Shown here piece after piece: positions 38,857 to 47,421 of a stretch of DNA of 64,000 nt. The notes under the pieces were generated by a model. It searched no databases and was not told the DNA's origin. It saw only the letters and a list, made by a program, of their open reading frames with translations. Origin of the DNA: Helicobacter fennelliae (GTDB taxonomy: Bacteria; Campylobacterota; Campylobacteria; Campylobacterales; Helicobacteraceae); the NCBI RefSeq assembly GCF_900451005.1, contig NZ_UGIB01000001.1:1674001-1738000 (forward strand), read 5' to 3'. Made by a program: the position numbers and the translations under genes. How positions within the stretch are numbered: position 1 is the first letter of the stretch; each line of letters begins with the position of its first letter.

Positions 38857-38970
38857 ATAGCATAAGTCCTGCGCTACTATTATAGTTGCTTTTGTGGTAG
38901 CTTATTTGGCAGTATAGCATAAGTCCTGCGCTACTATTATAGTTGCTTTTGTGGTAGCTTATTTGGCAGT
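38857..38970. repeat. Perfect tandem duplication, 2 x 57 bp, with internal hairpin
   Basis: Units 38857-38913 and 38914-38970 are identical. Each contains ATAAG...GCTAC...GTAGCTTAT, so each can fold as a hairpin (ATAAG/CTTAT and GCTAC/GTAGC, offset by a bulge). It lies between the convergent ends of the ABC ATPase gene and argG, where a terminator would be expected. The unit does not resemble the other repeat families here. Confidence 0.9.
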
Positions 38971-39004
38971 GCGGAAGCCTACTAAAAGGCGCATTATCTA
39001 GAAT

Positions 39005-40219
39005 CTATTTATGCTTTTTTGCTTTGCCTGCGATAATGAAGCGTAAGGCATTAAGCTTGATAAATCCTTGCGCGTCTTTTTGATCATATACGCTATCTTC
39101 TTCAAATGTGCTATATGCCGCATCAAAGAGTGAGTTTTTAGATTCTCGTCCAAGCACCATGATATTACCCTTATAAAGCTCCAAGCGCACAACGCCCTCA
39201 ACCCTCTCTTGCGTCTTATTAATGAGTGCCTGCAACGCCTCGCGTTCGGGGCTAAACCAATACCCATTATAAATCAAGCTCGCGTATTTTGGCATAATCT
39301 CATCTTTGAGATGTGCCTCCTCTCTATCAAGCGTGATAGATTCTATCGCGCGATGTGCCTTGAGGTAGATACTGCCACCGGGCGTCTCATAGCAGCCACG
39401 CGATTTCATACCCACATAGCGATTTTCGACTAGATCAAGTCGTCCTATGCCATGCTTTGCGCCCAAATCATTAAGCTTTGACCAAAACACCTCAGGTGCT
39501 AGCTCTTCACCATTAATGCTTACCCCATCGCCGTTTTTGAACCCAATAGTAATAATTTCACTCTCATTTGGCGCGTCTTTTGGCGATACACTCCACCTCC
39601 ACATACTCTCTTCAGGGGCGACATTTGGATCTTCGAGAATCTGCCCCTCATAGCTGATATGCAATAAATTTGCGTCCATAGAATATGGCGATTTGTTGGG
39701 TTTTTTGTCGATTTGGATTCCGGCATTTTGCGCGTAAGACAAAAGCTTTTCGCGACTATTGAGATCCCATTCTCTCCAAGGCGCGATGACTTTGATATTT
39801 GGATCAAGTCCATACGCTCCAATCTCAAAGCGCACTTGATCATTTCCTTTACCTGTCGCACCATGGGCTATCGCATCAGCATTTGTAGCATGCGCTATCT
39901 CGACTAAATGCTTTGCAATCAATGGGCGCGCAATGCTTGTGCCTAGCAAATATTCGCCCTCATAAATTGCATTTGCCCGAAACATAGGAAACACAAAATC
40001 ACGCACAAATTCCCTTCGCAAATCTTTGATAAAAATATTTTCACTTTTTATGCCAAGCTTTTGGGCTTTGAGCCTCGCTGGCTCTAGCTCCTCGCCCTGC
40101 CCTATATCTGCTGTAAAGGTAATTACTTCGCAATTATACTTATCACCAAGCCATTTGAGTATCACGCTTGTATCAAGCCCGCCTGAATACGCCAACACAA
40201 CTTTTTTGATTTTACTCAT
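39005..40219 (-). CDS. argG: Argininosuccinate synthase
   Basis: Joins citrulline and aspartate with ATP in arginine synthesis. 404 residues. Signature [18 protein letters not shown] at the start (PP-loop), [36 protein letters not shown] and [18 protein letters not shown] lies 6 bases before the ATG. It is opposite in strand to the surrounding ABC importer genes, splitting them. Confidence 0.96.
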   Translation of the reverse strand: MSKIKKVVLAYSGGLDTSVILKWLGDKYNCEVITFTADIGQGEELEPARLKAQKLGIKSENIFIKDLRREFVRDFVFPMFRANAIYEGEYLLGTSIARPLIAKHLVEIAHATNADAIAHGATGKGNDQVRFEIGAYGLDPNIKVIAPWREWDLNSREKLLSYAQNAGIQIDKKPNKSPYSMDANLLHISYEGQILEDPNVAPEESMWRWSVSPKDAPNESEIITIGFKNGDGVSINGEELAPEVFWSKLNDLGAKHGIGRLDLVENRYVGMKSRGCYETPGGSIYLKAHRAIESITLDREEAHLKDEIMPKYASLIYNGYWFSPEREALQALINKTQERVEGVVRLELYKGNIMVLGRESKNSLFDAAYSTFEEDSVYDQKDAQGFIKLNALRFIIAGKAKKHK

Positions 40220-40281
40220 TGAATGCTCCTTAAAAATTTACTTTAATTATATTAGAATTAGCTAAAAAATGAGGTGTGAAT

Positions 40282-40425
40282 TTGAATACAATCGAATGGT
40301 TTGGAATAGGAGTTGCACTTTTGTGCGTGATACTTCTCATCAAAAAATATAAAAAACGTGATTGTGGCTGTGGCTGTGGCTGTGGAAATGACTATCAAGG
40401 TAAAAAATGCAAAAAAATCAAATAG
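40282..40425 (+). CDS. 47-residue single-helix protein with a CGCGCGC tail (FeoB-associated-like)
   Basis: A short gene with a TTG start; GAGG at 40271-40274 lies 7 bases upstream. The product is one membrane helix (EWFGIGVALLCVILLIKKY) followed by basic residues and DCGCGCGCGNDYQGKKC. The layout of a short membrane anchor plus Cys-Gly cluster matches the FeoB-associated Cys-rich membrane protein family (PF12669) as I recall it; the iron role is not established. Its 3' end overlaps the start of the binding-protein gene by 19 bases, so the two are co-transcribed. No feoB is visible in the window. Confidence 0.72.
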   Translation: MNTIEWFGIGVALLCVILLIKKYKKRDCGCGCGCGNDYQGKKCKKIK

Positions 40426-41174
40426 TAAAGATTTTGCTTCTTGTGCTTGTTTGTGGTTTTGGCGCGTGCAAGGATTCTGCTTCTAGCACAAAGACATTCA
40501 GTATCGCTTGTAGCGATGATGACAAACCACTAAGCTATCAAGAAAATGGCGAACTTAAGGGCTTTGGCATAGAGCTTGCCAAGCTTCTTAATGACACAAA
40601 TAATAATCTGCAAACTGTTATAAACACTATCAATACACATCAAGAAAGCCTACTTCAAGGACTAGAATCTAAAAAATTTGATGTAATCATCACTCAAATC
40701 CCGCCCACAAAGCAACTTCAAGATCAATTCATCATCAGCGCGCATCCTTATTTGTTTTTGACTTTGCAGATCCTTGTGCCAGAATCTAGCCCAATTCACA
40801 CACTTCAAGACCTCAACCAAAAATCAATCGCAACCCTCATAGCAACCCCACAATCTAAAGCCCTGCAAGAATGGAACGCAAAAGAGGGCAATATCATTGA
40901 TATTCATTACTATCGCGACAATGCGACTCTTTTTGAGGCATTGCAAAATGGCGCGATTGATGGTGTGGTAGGCGATGCGGCGATGATTAGCGATTATATA
41001 CAGAATCTAGCGTTGCGGAGTGTTGGTGAGAGTATTGCCAAAGAGCCATTGTATCTCATCTACAAAGACAAAGATGTGGCGTTGGTGGTTGATAAGGCAT
41101 TAGAGGAGATTATAGATTCTGGGGCATTGCGCGATCTTTCACTTAGGGTTTTTGGCGTGGATAAAACCCAATAA
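40407..41174 (+). CDS. Amino-acid ABC transporter substrate-binding lipoprotein
   Basis: 255 residues. Lipoprotein signal KILLLVLVCGFGAC, then a type-2 periplasmic binding fold: FSIACSDDDKPLSYQENGELKGFGIELAKLL, FDVIITQIPPTKQLQDQF and GAIDGVVGDAAMISDYI are the usual SBP_bac_3 segments. It most likely serves the permeases and ATPase at 36731-38822. The ATG is inside the preceding micro-gene; AAGG lies 6 bases upstream. Confidence 0.87.
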   Translation: MQKNQIVKILLLVLVCGFGACKDSASSTKTFSIACSDDDKPLSYQENGELKGFGIELAKLLNDTNNNLQTVINTINTHQESLLQGLESKKFDVIITQIPPTKQLQDQFIISAHPYLFLTLQILVPESSPIHTLQDLNQKSIATLIATPQSKALQEWNAKEGNIIDIHYYRDNATLFEALQNGAIDGVVGDAAMISDYIQNLALRSVGESIAKEPLYLIYKDKDVALVVDKALEEIIDSGALRDLSLRVFGVDKTQ

Positions 41175-41200
41175 CAGCTACAATAAGACATAATTAAGAC

Positions 41201-41740
41201 ATGATAATGCAATCAAACCCATCAAATCATCAAATAAATCCCCAAGTAAATTACGCAAAAGAGATTTATCTAGCTGGCGGGTGCTTTTGGGGTGTAGAGG
41301 CGTATTTTTCACATTTGCAAGGAGTCAAATACACAAGCGTAGGCTATGCAAACACTAAGATTCCAAACCCAAGCTATGAGCTTGTCTGCACAGGAGCGAC
41401 AAATGCGACTGAATGCGTGCGTGTTGTGTATGATGAGACTTGCATTGTATTAGAGCAGATTTTAGAGGAATTTTTTGGGATTATAGATCCGACTTTATAC
41501 CATAGACAAGGCAATGACATCGGCTCACAATACCGCAGTGGCGTGTATTTCACAGACTTAAATGATGAGGCAATCATCACATCTTATCTCGCGCAAATCG
41601 CGCCAAACTACCGCGCCCCAATCCTCACAGAAATAGCACAGCTCACAAACTACTACCTCGCAGAATCCTACCACCAGCAATACCTCCAAAAAAATCCAAA
41701 TGGGTATTGTCATATTGATTTATCAAGATTGAAAAGCTAA
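41201..41740 (+). CDS. msrA: Peptide methionine-S-sulfoxide reductase A
   Basis: Repairs S-oxidised methionine. 179 residues. Catalytic Cys in LAGGCFWGVEAYF; VGYANTKIPNPSYE, DPTLYHRQGNDIGSQYRSGVYF and YHQQYLQKNPNGYC complete the family pattern. Only the A domain is present; many Campylobacterota fuse an MsrB domain after it, which is absent here. No strong ribosome site; a second ATG lies two codons in. It may be read through from the binding-protein gene 26 bases upstream. Confidence 0.94.
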   Translation: MIMQSNPSNHQINPQVNYAKEIYLAGGCFWGVEAYFSHLQGVKYTSVGYANTKIPNPSYELVCTGATNATECVRVVYDETCIVLEQILEEFFGIIDPTLYHRQGNDIGSQYRSGVYFTDLNDEAIITSYLAQIAPNYRAPILTEIAQLTNYYLAESYHQQYLQKNPNGYCHIDLSRLKS

Positions 41741-41781
41741 ACTAAGATTCTTAGATTTAATTCAAAATAAAGAGGTGATCT

Positions 41782-42351
41782 TTGAGCGAGGAGACAAGGA
41801 GAGCGATTTTGCAAGCAGGATTAGAACATTTTGCGCTTATTGGGTTTGACGCTACTTCAACTCGCGCAATCGCCAAAAGTGCAAACGCTAATCTTTCGGC
41901 TATTTCCTATCATTTTGGTGGCAAAGAAGGCTTATATAAAGCGGTTTTGCAATCATGCTTCCAATCTCTTTTGACAATCTTAGATTCTGCGCCAACAGAG
42001 CCAAAAGCACGGCTTACATACTGCGCGACTCATCTTGCCAAACTCCACCAAGAAAAGCCTTTGATCCTCAAAATCGCTCTGCAAAATATGATCGAGCACA
42101 AAGATTTTATGCAAGAGGAATTGCACGCTAATCAACAAATTTTGATGAAGTTTTTTGCGCAAATCTTTGAGGCAGGCAAGCAAAGCGGACAATTTCGCCA
42201 AAATCTTGACACAAAAAGCGCAACTATCGCTTTTGCAGGTATAATCCATTTTTATTTCATCACGAATAAGCCAGATTCATTTGCATTAGAGCCGATGCAC
42301 TATATCAAATACGCACTTGAGGTGTTTTTTCATGGTATTGAGGATAGATAG
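41782..42351 (+). CDS. TetR-family transcriptional regulator
   Basis: 189 residues. N-terminal helix-turn-helix: RAILQAGLEHFALIGFDATS, TRAIAKSANANLSAISYHFGGKEGLY. The C-terminal ligand domain is helical without a family I can name. TTG start with GAGG 7 bases upstream. It stands after msrA and before a long repeat region; no efflux genes lie next to it, so its target cannot be guessed from context. Confidence 0.9.
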   Translation: MSEETRRAILQAGLEHFALIGFDATSTRAIAKSANANLSAISYHFGGKEGLYKAVLQSCFQSLLTILDSAPTEPKARLTYCATHLAKLHQEKPLILKIALQNMIEHKDFMQEELHANQQILMKFFAQIFEAGKQSGQFRQNLDTKSATIAFAGIIHFYFITNKPDSFALEPMHYIKYALEVFFHGIEDR

Positions 42352-42385
42352 AACTAGATTCTAGATTCTAATTTCCATGTGATCT

Positions 42386-42569
42386 AAATCCTCTCTTTTT
42401 TGCTATGCAACTCTAGGACTTTGCCCGAACGCTTTGCTTGAGAAGACATATTTCAGGGAGTTTGAAATTTTTAGCCTGCGATGAACTCTATTGTTACATT
42501 TTTTGTGTTTTTGCTTGTCTAAAAATTTCTACACAACCCTGACTAAATCTGCCTAAAAATAGAGGATTT
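42386..42569 (-). repeat. Dispersed inverted-ended element, copy D (184 bp)
   Basis: About 97% identical to 6754-6936 (four substitutions, one extra C). The ends AAATCCTC/GAGGATTT and the internal complementary pairs TCAGGG/CCCTGA and AAATTTTTAG/CTAAAAATTT are all kept. The left flank reads CTAATTTCCATGTGATCT, the reverse complement of the right flanks of copies C and E. Confidence 0.9.
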
Positions 42570-42743
42570 TTTTGCGCTCATTTTATTTCCATAGAATCCT
42601 AGAATCTAAAAGTAGATTCTATGGATTGCCACGACTTCCTAGCGGAAGCCTCGCAATGACGATTCTTTCTGGATTCTTCGTTCGTCTCACTCGCTCAAGT
42701 AATGACAAGTTTTAATTCTATGCAAACACAAGCAAGCATTAAA

Positions 42744-42880
42744 AAATTCTCTATTTTTAGCTTATTTTTGTAGTTTTGCAAGTTTAGCGAGTTAGTCGCT
42801 ACTTTTCATGCGTCGCCAAAATAATACAAGATAAGCCCTAAACGAAGCAATCTGCAAAAAGAAGCAAAAAGAGAGGATTT
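42744..42880 (+). repeat. Dispersed inverted-ended element, copy E (137 bp)
   Basis: Ends AAATTCTCTATTTTTAGC and GCAAAAAGAGAGGATTT are imperfect inverted complements. The interior GCGAGTTAGTCGCTACTTTT and ATGCGTCGCC resembles the loop of copy C. Left flank TCTATGCAAACACAA, right flank GGATCACATGTAAATATG. Together with copy D it forms a head-to-head pair. Confidence 0.7.
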
Positions 42881-42902
42881 GGATCACATGTAAATATGTA
42901 AA

Positions 42903-43367
42903 TTAGATTCTAGAATCTAAATCTCTTATTTTCCGAGCTGGATTCCCAGCATAAATCCCAGAATCTACAATGTCTTTTGTTACTACGCTTCCTGCGCCAA
43001 TAACAACATGATCGCAAATTCGCACCGGCAAAATTGTCGCATTGCTTCCAATGCTGACATAATCGCCAACATGCGCCCCCCTCCATTGATTAGGATCGCT
43101 ATTTGGCGCGCCATGCTCAAATAAGTCATTGATAAACACCACCCCATGCCCGATGAAGCAATGGCTACCAATGCGCGTAAGAGCGCAGATAAAACTATGG
43201 CTTTGGATTCTGCAAAAATCCCCGATAGATACATTATTTTGGATTTCGACAAAAGGACCCACAAAGACTTGATTACCAAAAGTGCATTCATACAAATTCA
43301 CAGGCTCAATCGCGCAAAAATTCTCTCCATGGCTTATATCGCGGATTTGCGAGACTTTGAGATTCAA
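42903..43367 (-). CDS. Left-handed beta-helix acetyltransferase (WbpD-like)
   Basis: 154 residues, entirely hexapeptide repeats: VFVGPFVEIQNNVSIGDFCR, IGSHCFIGHGVVFIND, GDYVSIGSNATILPVRICDH, VVIGAGSVVTKDI, ending YAGNPARKIRDL. It resembles N-acetyltransferases that finish UDP-2,3-diacetamido sugars (WbpD/WlbB). TTG start; its AAGGAG site is the last codons of the methyltransferase gene upstream, leaving 2 bases between the genes and implying coupled translation. The likely partner aminotransferase is at 31661-32773. Substrate not proven. Confidence 0.82.
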   Translation of the reverse strand: MNLKVSQIRDISHGENFCAIEPVNLYECTFGNQVFVGPFVEIQNNVSIGDFCRIQSHSFICALTRIGSHCFIGHGVVFINDLFEHGAPNSDPNQWRGAHVGDYVSIGSNATILPVRICDHVVIGAGSVVTKDIVDSGIYAGNPARKIRDLDSRI

Positions 43368-43369
43368 GC

Positions 43370-45034
43370 TTACTCCTTGAGCTGCTCGATTTCTTGCTGC
43401 AATTCAAAGATTTTCTGGCGCATGATATTGAGTTTTTGCATCATAGATTCTGCGTTTTTTGCGTAATTCTGCGGAAGTGGCAAAGCCAAAAGACTTTGGA
43501 TATTAATCGAGCTATCATGAGAATCTTGATAGATTTGCTTCAAGGCTTCTTCCCCCTGCTTTGAAAACAAATAACAATACAATCCAATGGCTGATTGTCT
43601 GTCTTTTGTGCGCAAGACGATAATGCCCGCATTGACGACACATATTTGATTTATCTCGCCAAGAATAGCCAGCTTTGGCACAACCCCTCGAAGCGAGAGC
43701 AAAATATCATAAGGCTTGATTTGGTATTTTTTGATTTTTGCGATATTGCCATAGTGCTTTGTGGATTGGACATCTTGTGTGAATCCACAAGGCGCAAAAT
43801 CTGCAATCCCTATATCCACAAAATCAATCCGATCATCGCCACTCACGCGCTGTCCTCGAAAGATCTCAATCCCGATAGATTCTATGGTTTGTGATTGTGA
43901 GGTCGGGGTGATGAGCTTATTGACATAAGTATGCGCGCGCAAATCTTGCGTAGTGATAGTATCTATTGGTGTTAGCGTTGAGTATTCAGTCTGAAGCTTT
44001 TGATGATAGATCTGCAAAATCTCATTTACATTAATTATGCGATTGTATTTGCCATCTTTGCAGTAGAAATGCGGATTATTGACATTGATATGCAGAATCG
44101 TATCATTATCATAAGAAATCACAAGCAAAGAAAAATCATGGCTTTGGTGTGGAAAGATATTTTTGGGTAATTCAATAATCGCCTCAATCATTCGCTCTTC
44201 GCATAATCGCTCGCGCATTTTACCTTCAAGTGAAGATTTTAGCAGGGTTTGATTCCTCACAATAAAAACGCCCTTTGTCTTAAGATGTGCCAAAGAATGC
44301 GTAAGAAAGGCTAGCTCTGGGTAGGTTTTGACTAAGATTCCAACCTTGCTAAATCGCTCATCATCTTTTAGAAATTCCACGCCCATATACGCGTTTAATG
44401 GCGGATTACACAAAATCTTATCAAACAAGCGGTATGTGTTTTTGTCTTTAAACACAGGGTATGCGAGAATATCGCTCACATAAAGGTGTGTGCTTTGGAT
44501 TTGGCTAAGCTTTGCAATCAGCTTTGCGATATGAGAAAGCTTAGAATCTAGCTCTTCGCCATAAAGTGCGATATTTGGTGTGATACTTGCTAAGCTTAAA
44601 AACACGCTTCCTATGCCATAGCATGGATTATAAATCTCATCATTGTCTTTGATGTCTAAAATCCCGACTAAAAGCTGATTGATCTCGCAAGGTGTGGAGT
44701 AAAAATATAATTTATTTGTGGTCTTTTTTTGGGTGATGATATGCAAAAACTGCTCGATTTTATCATTTGTAATCAACTCAGATTCAAGCATTTTGAGGAT
44801 TTTTTGGGCGTTGATTTTGGAATTTGGGGCGATGTAGAGCTCTGGCTCAATGATTGTTTTTAGCTCATCACAAAGATTTGTATAGATTCTGTGTTTATCC
44901 AAAAGCAAAAGTTTAGACACACTCTCTGGCTTAAATACCTTCAACGCACACAACTCTATAATAATGCCAATGGTATCAAGCATATCATTATGATAAGGCT
45001 TGAGATATTCAAAGCATTTTAATAATTTATCCAT
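43370..45034 (-). CDS. N6-adenine DNA methyltransferase with fused type I specificity-like domain
   Basis: 554 residues. The central part is HsdM-like: FYSTPCEINQLLVGIL, motif I NPCYGIGSVFLSLA, motif IV ILCNPPLNAYMG and KGVFIVRNQTLL. From about residue 380 a single target-recognition-like region follows (IGIEIFRGQRVSGDDR, KYQIKPYDILLSLRGVVPKL) and a terminal coiled coil (MQKLNIMRQKIFELQQEIEQL), as in HsdS. No HsdR or nuclease domain is present in it or its neighbours, so it looks like an orphan modification enzyme or a specialised type I/IIG relative. AAGGAG precedes the ATG. It is co-translated with the acetyltransferase gene. Confidence 0.82.
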   Translation of the reverse strand: MDKLLKCFEYLKPYHNDMLDTIGIIIELCALKVFKPESVSKLLLLDKHRIYTNLCDELKTIIEPELYIAPNSKINAQKILKMLESELITNDKIEQFLHIITQKKTTNKLYFYSTPCEINQLLVGILDIKDNDEIYNPCYGIGSVFLSLASITPNIALYGEELDSKLSHIAKLIAKLSQIQSTHLYVSDILAYPVFKDKNTYRLFDKILCNPPLNAYMGVEFLKDDERFSKVGILVKTYPELAFLTHSLAHLKTKGVFIVRNQTLLKSSLEGKMRERLCEERMIEAIIELPKNIFPHQSHDFSLLVISYDNDTILHINVNNPHFYCKDGKYNRIINVNEILQIYHQKLQTEYSTLTPIDTITTQDLRAHTYVNKLITPTSQSQTIESIGIEIFRGQRVSGDDRIDFVDIGIADFAPCGFTQDVQSTKHYGNIAKIKKYQIKPYDILLSLRGVVPKLAILGEINQICVVNAGIIVLRTKDRQSAIGLYCYLFSKQGEEALKQIYQDSHDSSINIQSLLALPLPQNYAKNAESMMQKLNIMRQKIFELQQEIEQLKE

Positions 45035-45205
45035 TCACACTCCTTACTAGATTCCAAATCCAAACTCTATAATAATTTTTATTGATTTATGATGTTGTTT
45101 ATCTCAAATTTATGCCGAAATTTTAGCAAAAATTACACAAAAGTGATAATCTTGCGATAAACAAATTTTATATAGATTCTGATAGATTCTATAAAGAGGT
45201 GAGCT

Positions 45206-45928
45206 ATGGTAGAGATTTTTCCAGCTATTGATTTAAAAGATGGCAAGGCTGTGCGACTACTAAAAGGCGAAATGCAGAGCGCAAAAATTTATGGGGATTG
45301 CGTTGAATTTGCACAATACTTCGAATCAATCGGGGCAAAATGGATACATATTGTGGATTTAGACGGGGCATTCAAAGGATCAGCACAGAATCTAGAATCT
45401 ATCAAAAAAATACGACAAGCAACAAATCTCAAAATACAGCTTGGAGGCGGAATCCGAAATGAAGACACGATAAAAATGTATCTGCATTTAGGCATTAATC
45501 GTATTATATTAGGCTCTATGGCATTGGAGAATCCAGAATTTGCAAAACAAATGGCGGAGAAATACCCCATTGCTATTGGCATTGACGCAAAAGATGGCAA
45601 AGTCGCCACACAAGGCTGGATAGAAGTCGGGCAAACTGATGCATTTGCTTTGGCGAAAGACTTTAGAGATTCTGGCATTCAGGCTATCATCTGCACTGAT
45701 ATTGTAAGAGATGGTGCGCTAAGTGGAATCAATGTGGATTTTACTTTAAAAATGGCAGAAGCAAGCCAATGTTTTGTGATTGCAAGTGGCGGATTTGCAA
45801 GCATTGATGAGATCAAAAATCTATCAAAAGCATTCACCCAAAAAGGAATACAAGGCGGGCTTATCATCGGTAAAGCATTCTATGAGGGCAAAATAAAACT
45901 TGAGGAAGTTTTTGAAATACTCAAATAA
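45206..45928 (+). CDS. hisA: Phosphoribosylformimino-5-aminoimidazole carboxamide ribotide isomerase HisA
   Basis: TIM-barrel isomerase of histidine synthesis. 240 residues. [19 protein letters not shown] with the first catalytic Asp, [40 protein letters not shown] with the second catalytic Asp, and [20 protein letters not shown] precedes the ATG. No other his gene is in the window, so the pathway genes are scattered. H. pylori lacks this pathway. Confidence 0.95.
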   Translation: MVEIFPAIDLKDGKAVRLLKGEMQSAKIYGDCVEFAQYFESIGAKWIHIVDLDGAFKGSAQNLESIKKIRQATNLKIQLGGGIRNEDTIKMYLHLGINRIILGSMALENPEFAKQMAEKYPIAIGIDAKDGKVATQGWIEVGQTDAFALAKDFRDSGIQAIICTDIVRDGALSGINVDFTLKMAEASQCFVIASGGFASIDEIKNLSKAFTQKGIQGGLIIGKAFYEGKIKLEEVFEILK

Positions 45929-45967
45929 CAATCAAAATATATATTATGTAATATTAAATTTTTATGC

Positions 45968-45973
45968 TAAAAT
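45968..45973 (+). promoter_or_regulatory. Predicted extended -10 box for cheY
   Basis: TAAAAT preceded by TGC (TGN extension), 69 bases before the cheY start, in the AT-rich gap after hisA. It would separate chemotaxis expression from hisA. Confidence 0.45.
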
Positions 45974-46041
45974 TCTATTTTTAAGTTGCGATTTTATATT
46001 TGAATGCATATTTAAATTGACAAATTCATAAAGGAGATAGC

Positions 46042-46416
46042 TTGAAAATATTAGTTGTTGATGATAGCTCAACTATGCGCAGAATTATTAAAAACACTTT
46101 GCAACGACTAGGATACGAAGATATTTTAGAAGCTGAGCATGGCGTTCAAGCTTGGGAGATTTTAGATAGCACACAAAATGTTCAAGTTCTTATCACAGAC
46201 TGGAATATGCCAGAAATGAATGGGCTGGAGCTTGTCAAAAAAGTCCGATCAGATGAGCGATACAAAGACATTCCTATTATTATGGTTACGACAGAAGGCG
46301 GAAAAGCAGAAGTCATCACCGCGCTTAAAGCCGGGGTCAATAACTATATCGTGAAGCCATTTACTCCTCAAGTCTTAAAAGAAAAGCTTGAAGTTGTTTT
46401 GGGCGTGAATGATTGA
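46042..46416 (+). CDS. cheY: Chemotaxis response regulator CheY
   Basis: 124-residue single receiver that, when phosphorylated by CheA, binds the flagellar switch. The acid pocket is Asp7 and Asp8 in LVVDDSS; the phospho-acceptor Asp53 is in LITDWNMPEMNG; VTTEGGK carries the Thr; Lys105 is in NYIVKPF. TTG start with AAGGAG 6 bases upstream. The cheY-prmA-ftsH order matches H. pylori cheY1. Confidence 0.96.
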   Translation: MKILVVDDSSTMRRIIKNTLQRLGYEDILEAEHGVQAWEILDSTQNVQVLITDWNMPEMNGLELVKKVRSDERYKDIPIIMVTTEGGKAEVITALKAGVNNYIVKPFTPQVLKEKLEVVLGVND

Positions 46417-46456
46417 TACGCACTTGCATTATTTAAAGATAATATAAAGAATAAAT

Positions 46457-47359
46457 TTGGAAGATTATTTTGAAACCCTCATCATTCCAAATGCCCTATC
46501 TGACATATTTATAGATTTTATCATCGAGCAGACAAACCAAGCTATCGAAGAGATTTCTTCATCAAAACTATCGCAACACAATCAAGATTTTAGCTTTTAT
46601 AATCTCTCATCTTTTCCGCAAAACTCCACTGCGATTATCCTCCGCCTAGAGCAGAATCCAAGCCCACTTATCAATACGCTAAAAGACTTTAGCGACACTC
46701 TTTCAATGAGGACTTCTCAACATATCGGATTTGCCTACTACACACAAACCAAACACAATATCGATTGGATTGAAGCATATCGCAAAAGCGTTACACCGAT
46801 ACAATGTGAAAACTTCTATATCCACCCATCATGGTATCCGCCCCAAAAAAACGCTATCAATATCACAATCGACCCTGCCCTTGCGTTTGGCTCTGGACAT
46901 CATGCAAGCACTTTTATGTGTATTGAATTATTGCAAAATCTCAATCTCTCCGACAAAACCGCGCTAGATGTCGGCTGCGGAAGCGGAATCTTAAGTATTG
47001 TCATGGCAAAAAAGGGGGCAAACATTGATGCGTGCGATGTCGATGCACTTGCCATAGCAGAATCTCGCAAAAACTTCGCACTCAATGCAATCACAGCATA
47101 TAACATTTGGGAAGGCTCGATAGAGTGCGCAACCCAACACTATGATGTGATTTGTGCAAATATTCTTGCTGATATAATTATCATTCTTCATAATGATTTT
47201 AAAAACGCCTTAAAAAAACAAGGGATTTTGATTCTCTCTGGCATCATAGAAAGCAAGATAAACCAAGTTATCGATGTTTTCAAAGATTTTGAAGTGCAAG
47301 AAAAACGACTCAAAGATGAATGGGCTAGCTTAAAGTTAGTTTTAAAGGAAGAAGATTAA
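46457..47359 (+). CDS. prmA: Ribosomal protein L11 methyltransferase
   Basis: SAM-dependent methyltransferase of ribosomal protein L11. 300 residues. The C-terminal domain has IDPALAFGSGHHASTFMCIELL, ALDVGCGSGILSIVMAKKGA (SAM site), DVDALAIAESRKN and the catalytic NILADIII. TTG start with no clear ribosome site; the frame leaves no better choice nearby. It lies between cheY and ftsH, as in H. pylori. Confidence 0.93.
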   Translation: MEDYFETLIIPNALSDIFIDFIIEQTNQAIEEISSSKLSQHNQDFSFYNLSSFPQNSTAIILRLEQNPSPLINTLKDFSDTLSMRTSQHIGFAYYTQTKHNIDWIEAYRKSVTPIQCENFYIHPSWYPPQKNAINITIDPALAFGSGHHASTFMCIELLQNLNLSDKTALDVGCGSGILSIVMAKKGANIDACDVDALAIAESRKNFALNAITAYNIWEGSIECATQHYDVICANILADIIIILHNDFKNALKKQGILILSGIIESKINQVIDVFKDFEVQEKRLKDEWASLKLVLKEED

Positions 47360-47370
47360 TCCAAATATAC

Positions 47371-47376
47371 TATAAT
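47371..47376 (+). promoter_or_regulatory. Predicted -10 box for ftsH
   Basis: TATAAT within ATATACTATAATCG, 45 bases before the ftsH ATG in a 62-base gap after prmA. Good match and spacing. Confidence 0.55.
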
Positions 47377-47421
47377 CGAGATTTTAGTTATATTTAAAAC
47401 AAATAAGAAAATGAGGAAAAA

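Larger units (their letters stand above)
42352..42902. other. 551 bp convergent intergenic region made of repeat elements
   Basis: From left: AGATTCT words (42357-42371); the 184 bp element copy D (42386-42569); a type-1 REP-like unit GGATTGCCACG...TCGCAATGAC (42623-42660); a type-2 remnant GGATTCTTCG...AATGAC (about 42672-42707); TCTATGCAAACACAAGCAAG flank; inverted-ended element copy E (42744-42880); then AGATTCTAGAATCT at 42904-42917, just past the stop of the next gene. No gene seen. Confidence 0.8.

Noticed and set aside
38857-38970. Two direct units considered as a short CRISPR array or tRNA pair
   Set aside because: The units abut with no spacer, and neither folds as a cloverleaf with CCA-adjacent acceptor; no cas genes nearby.
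43370-45034. Complete type I restriction-modification system
   Set aside because: No hsdR or separate hsdS flanks it; neighbours are a sugar acetyltransferase and hisA.
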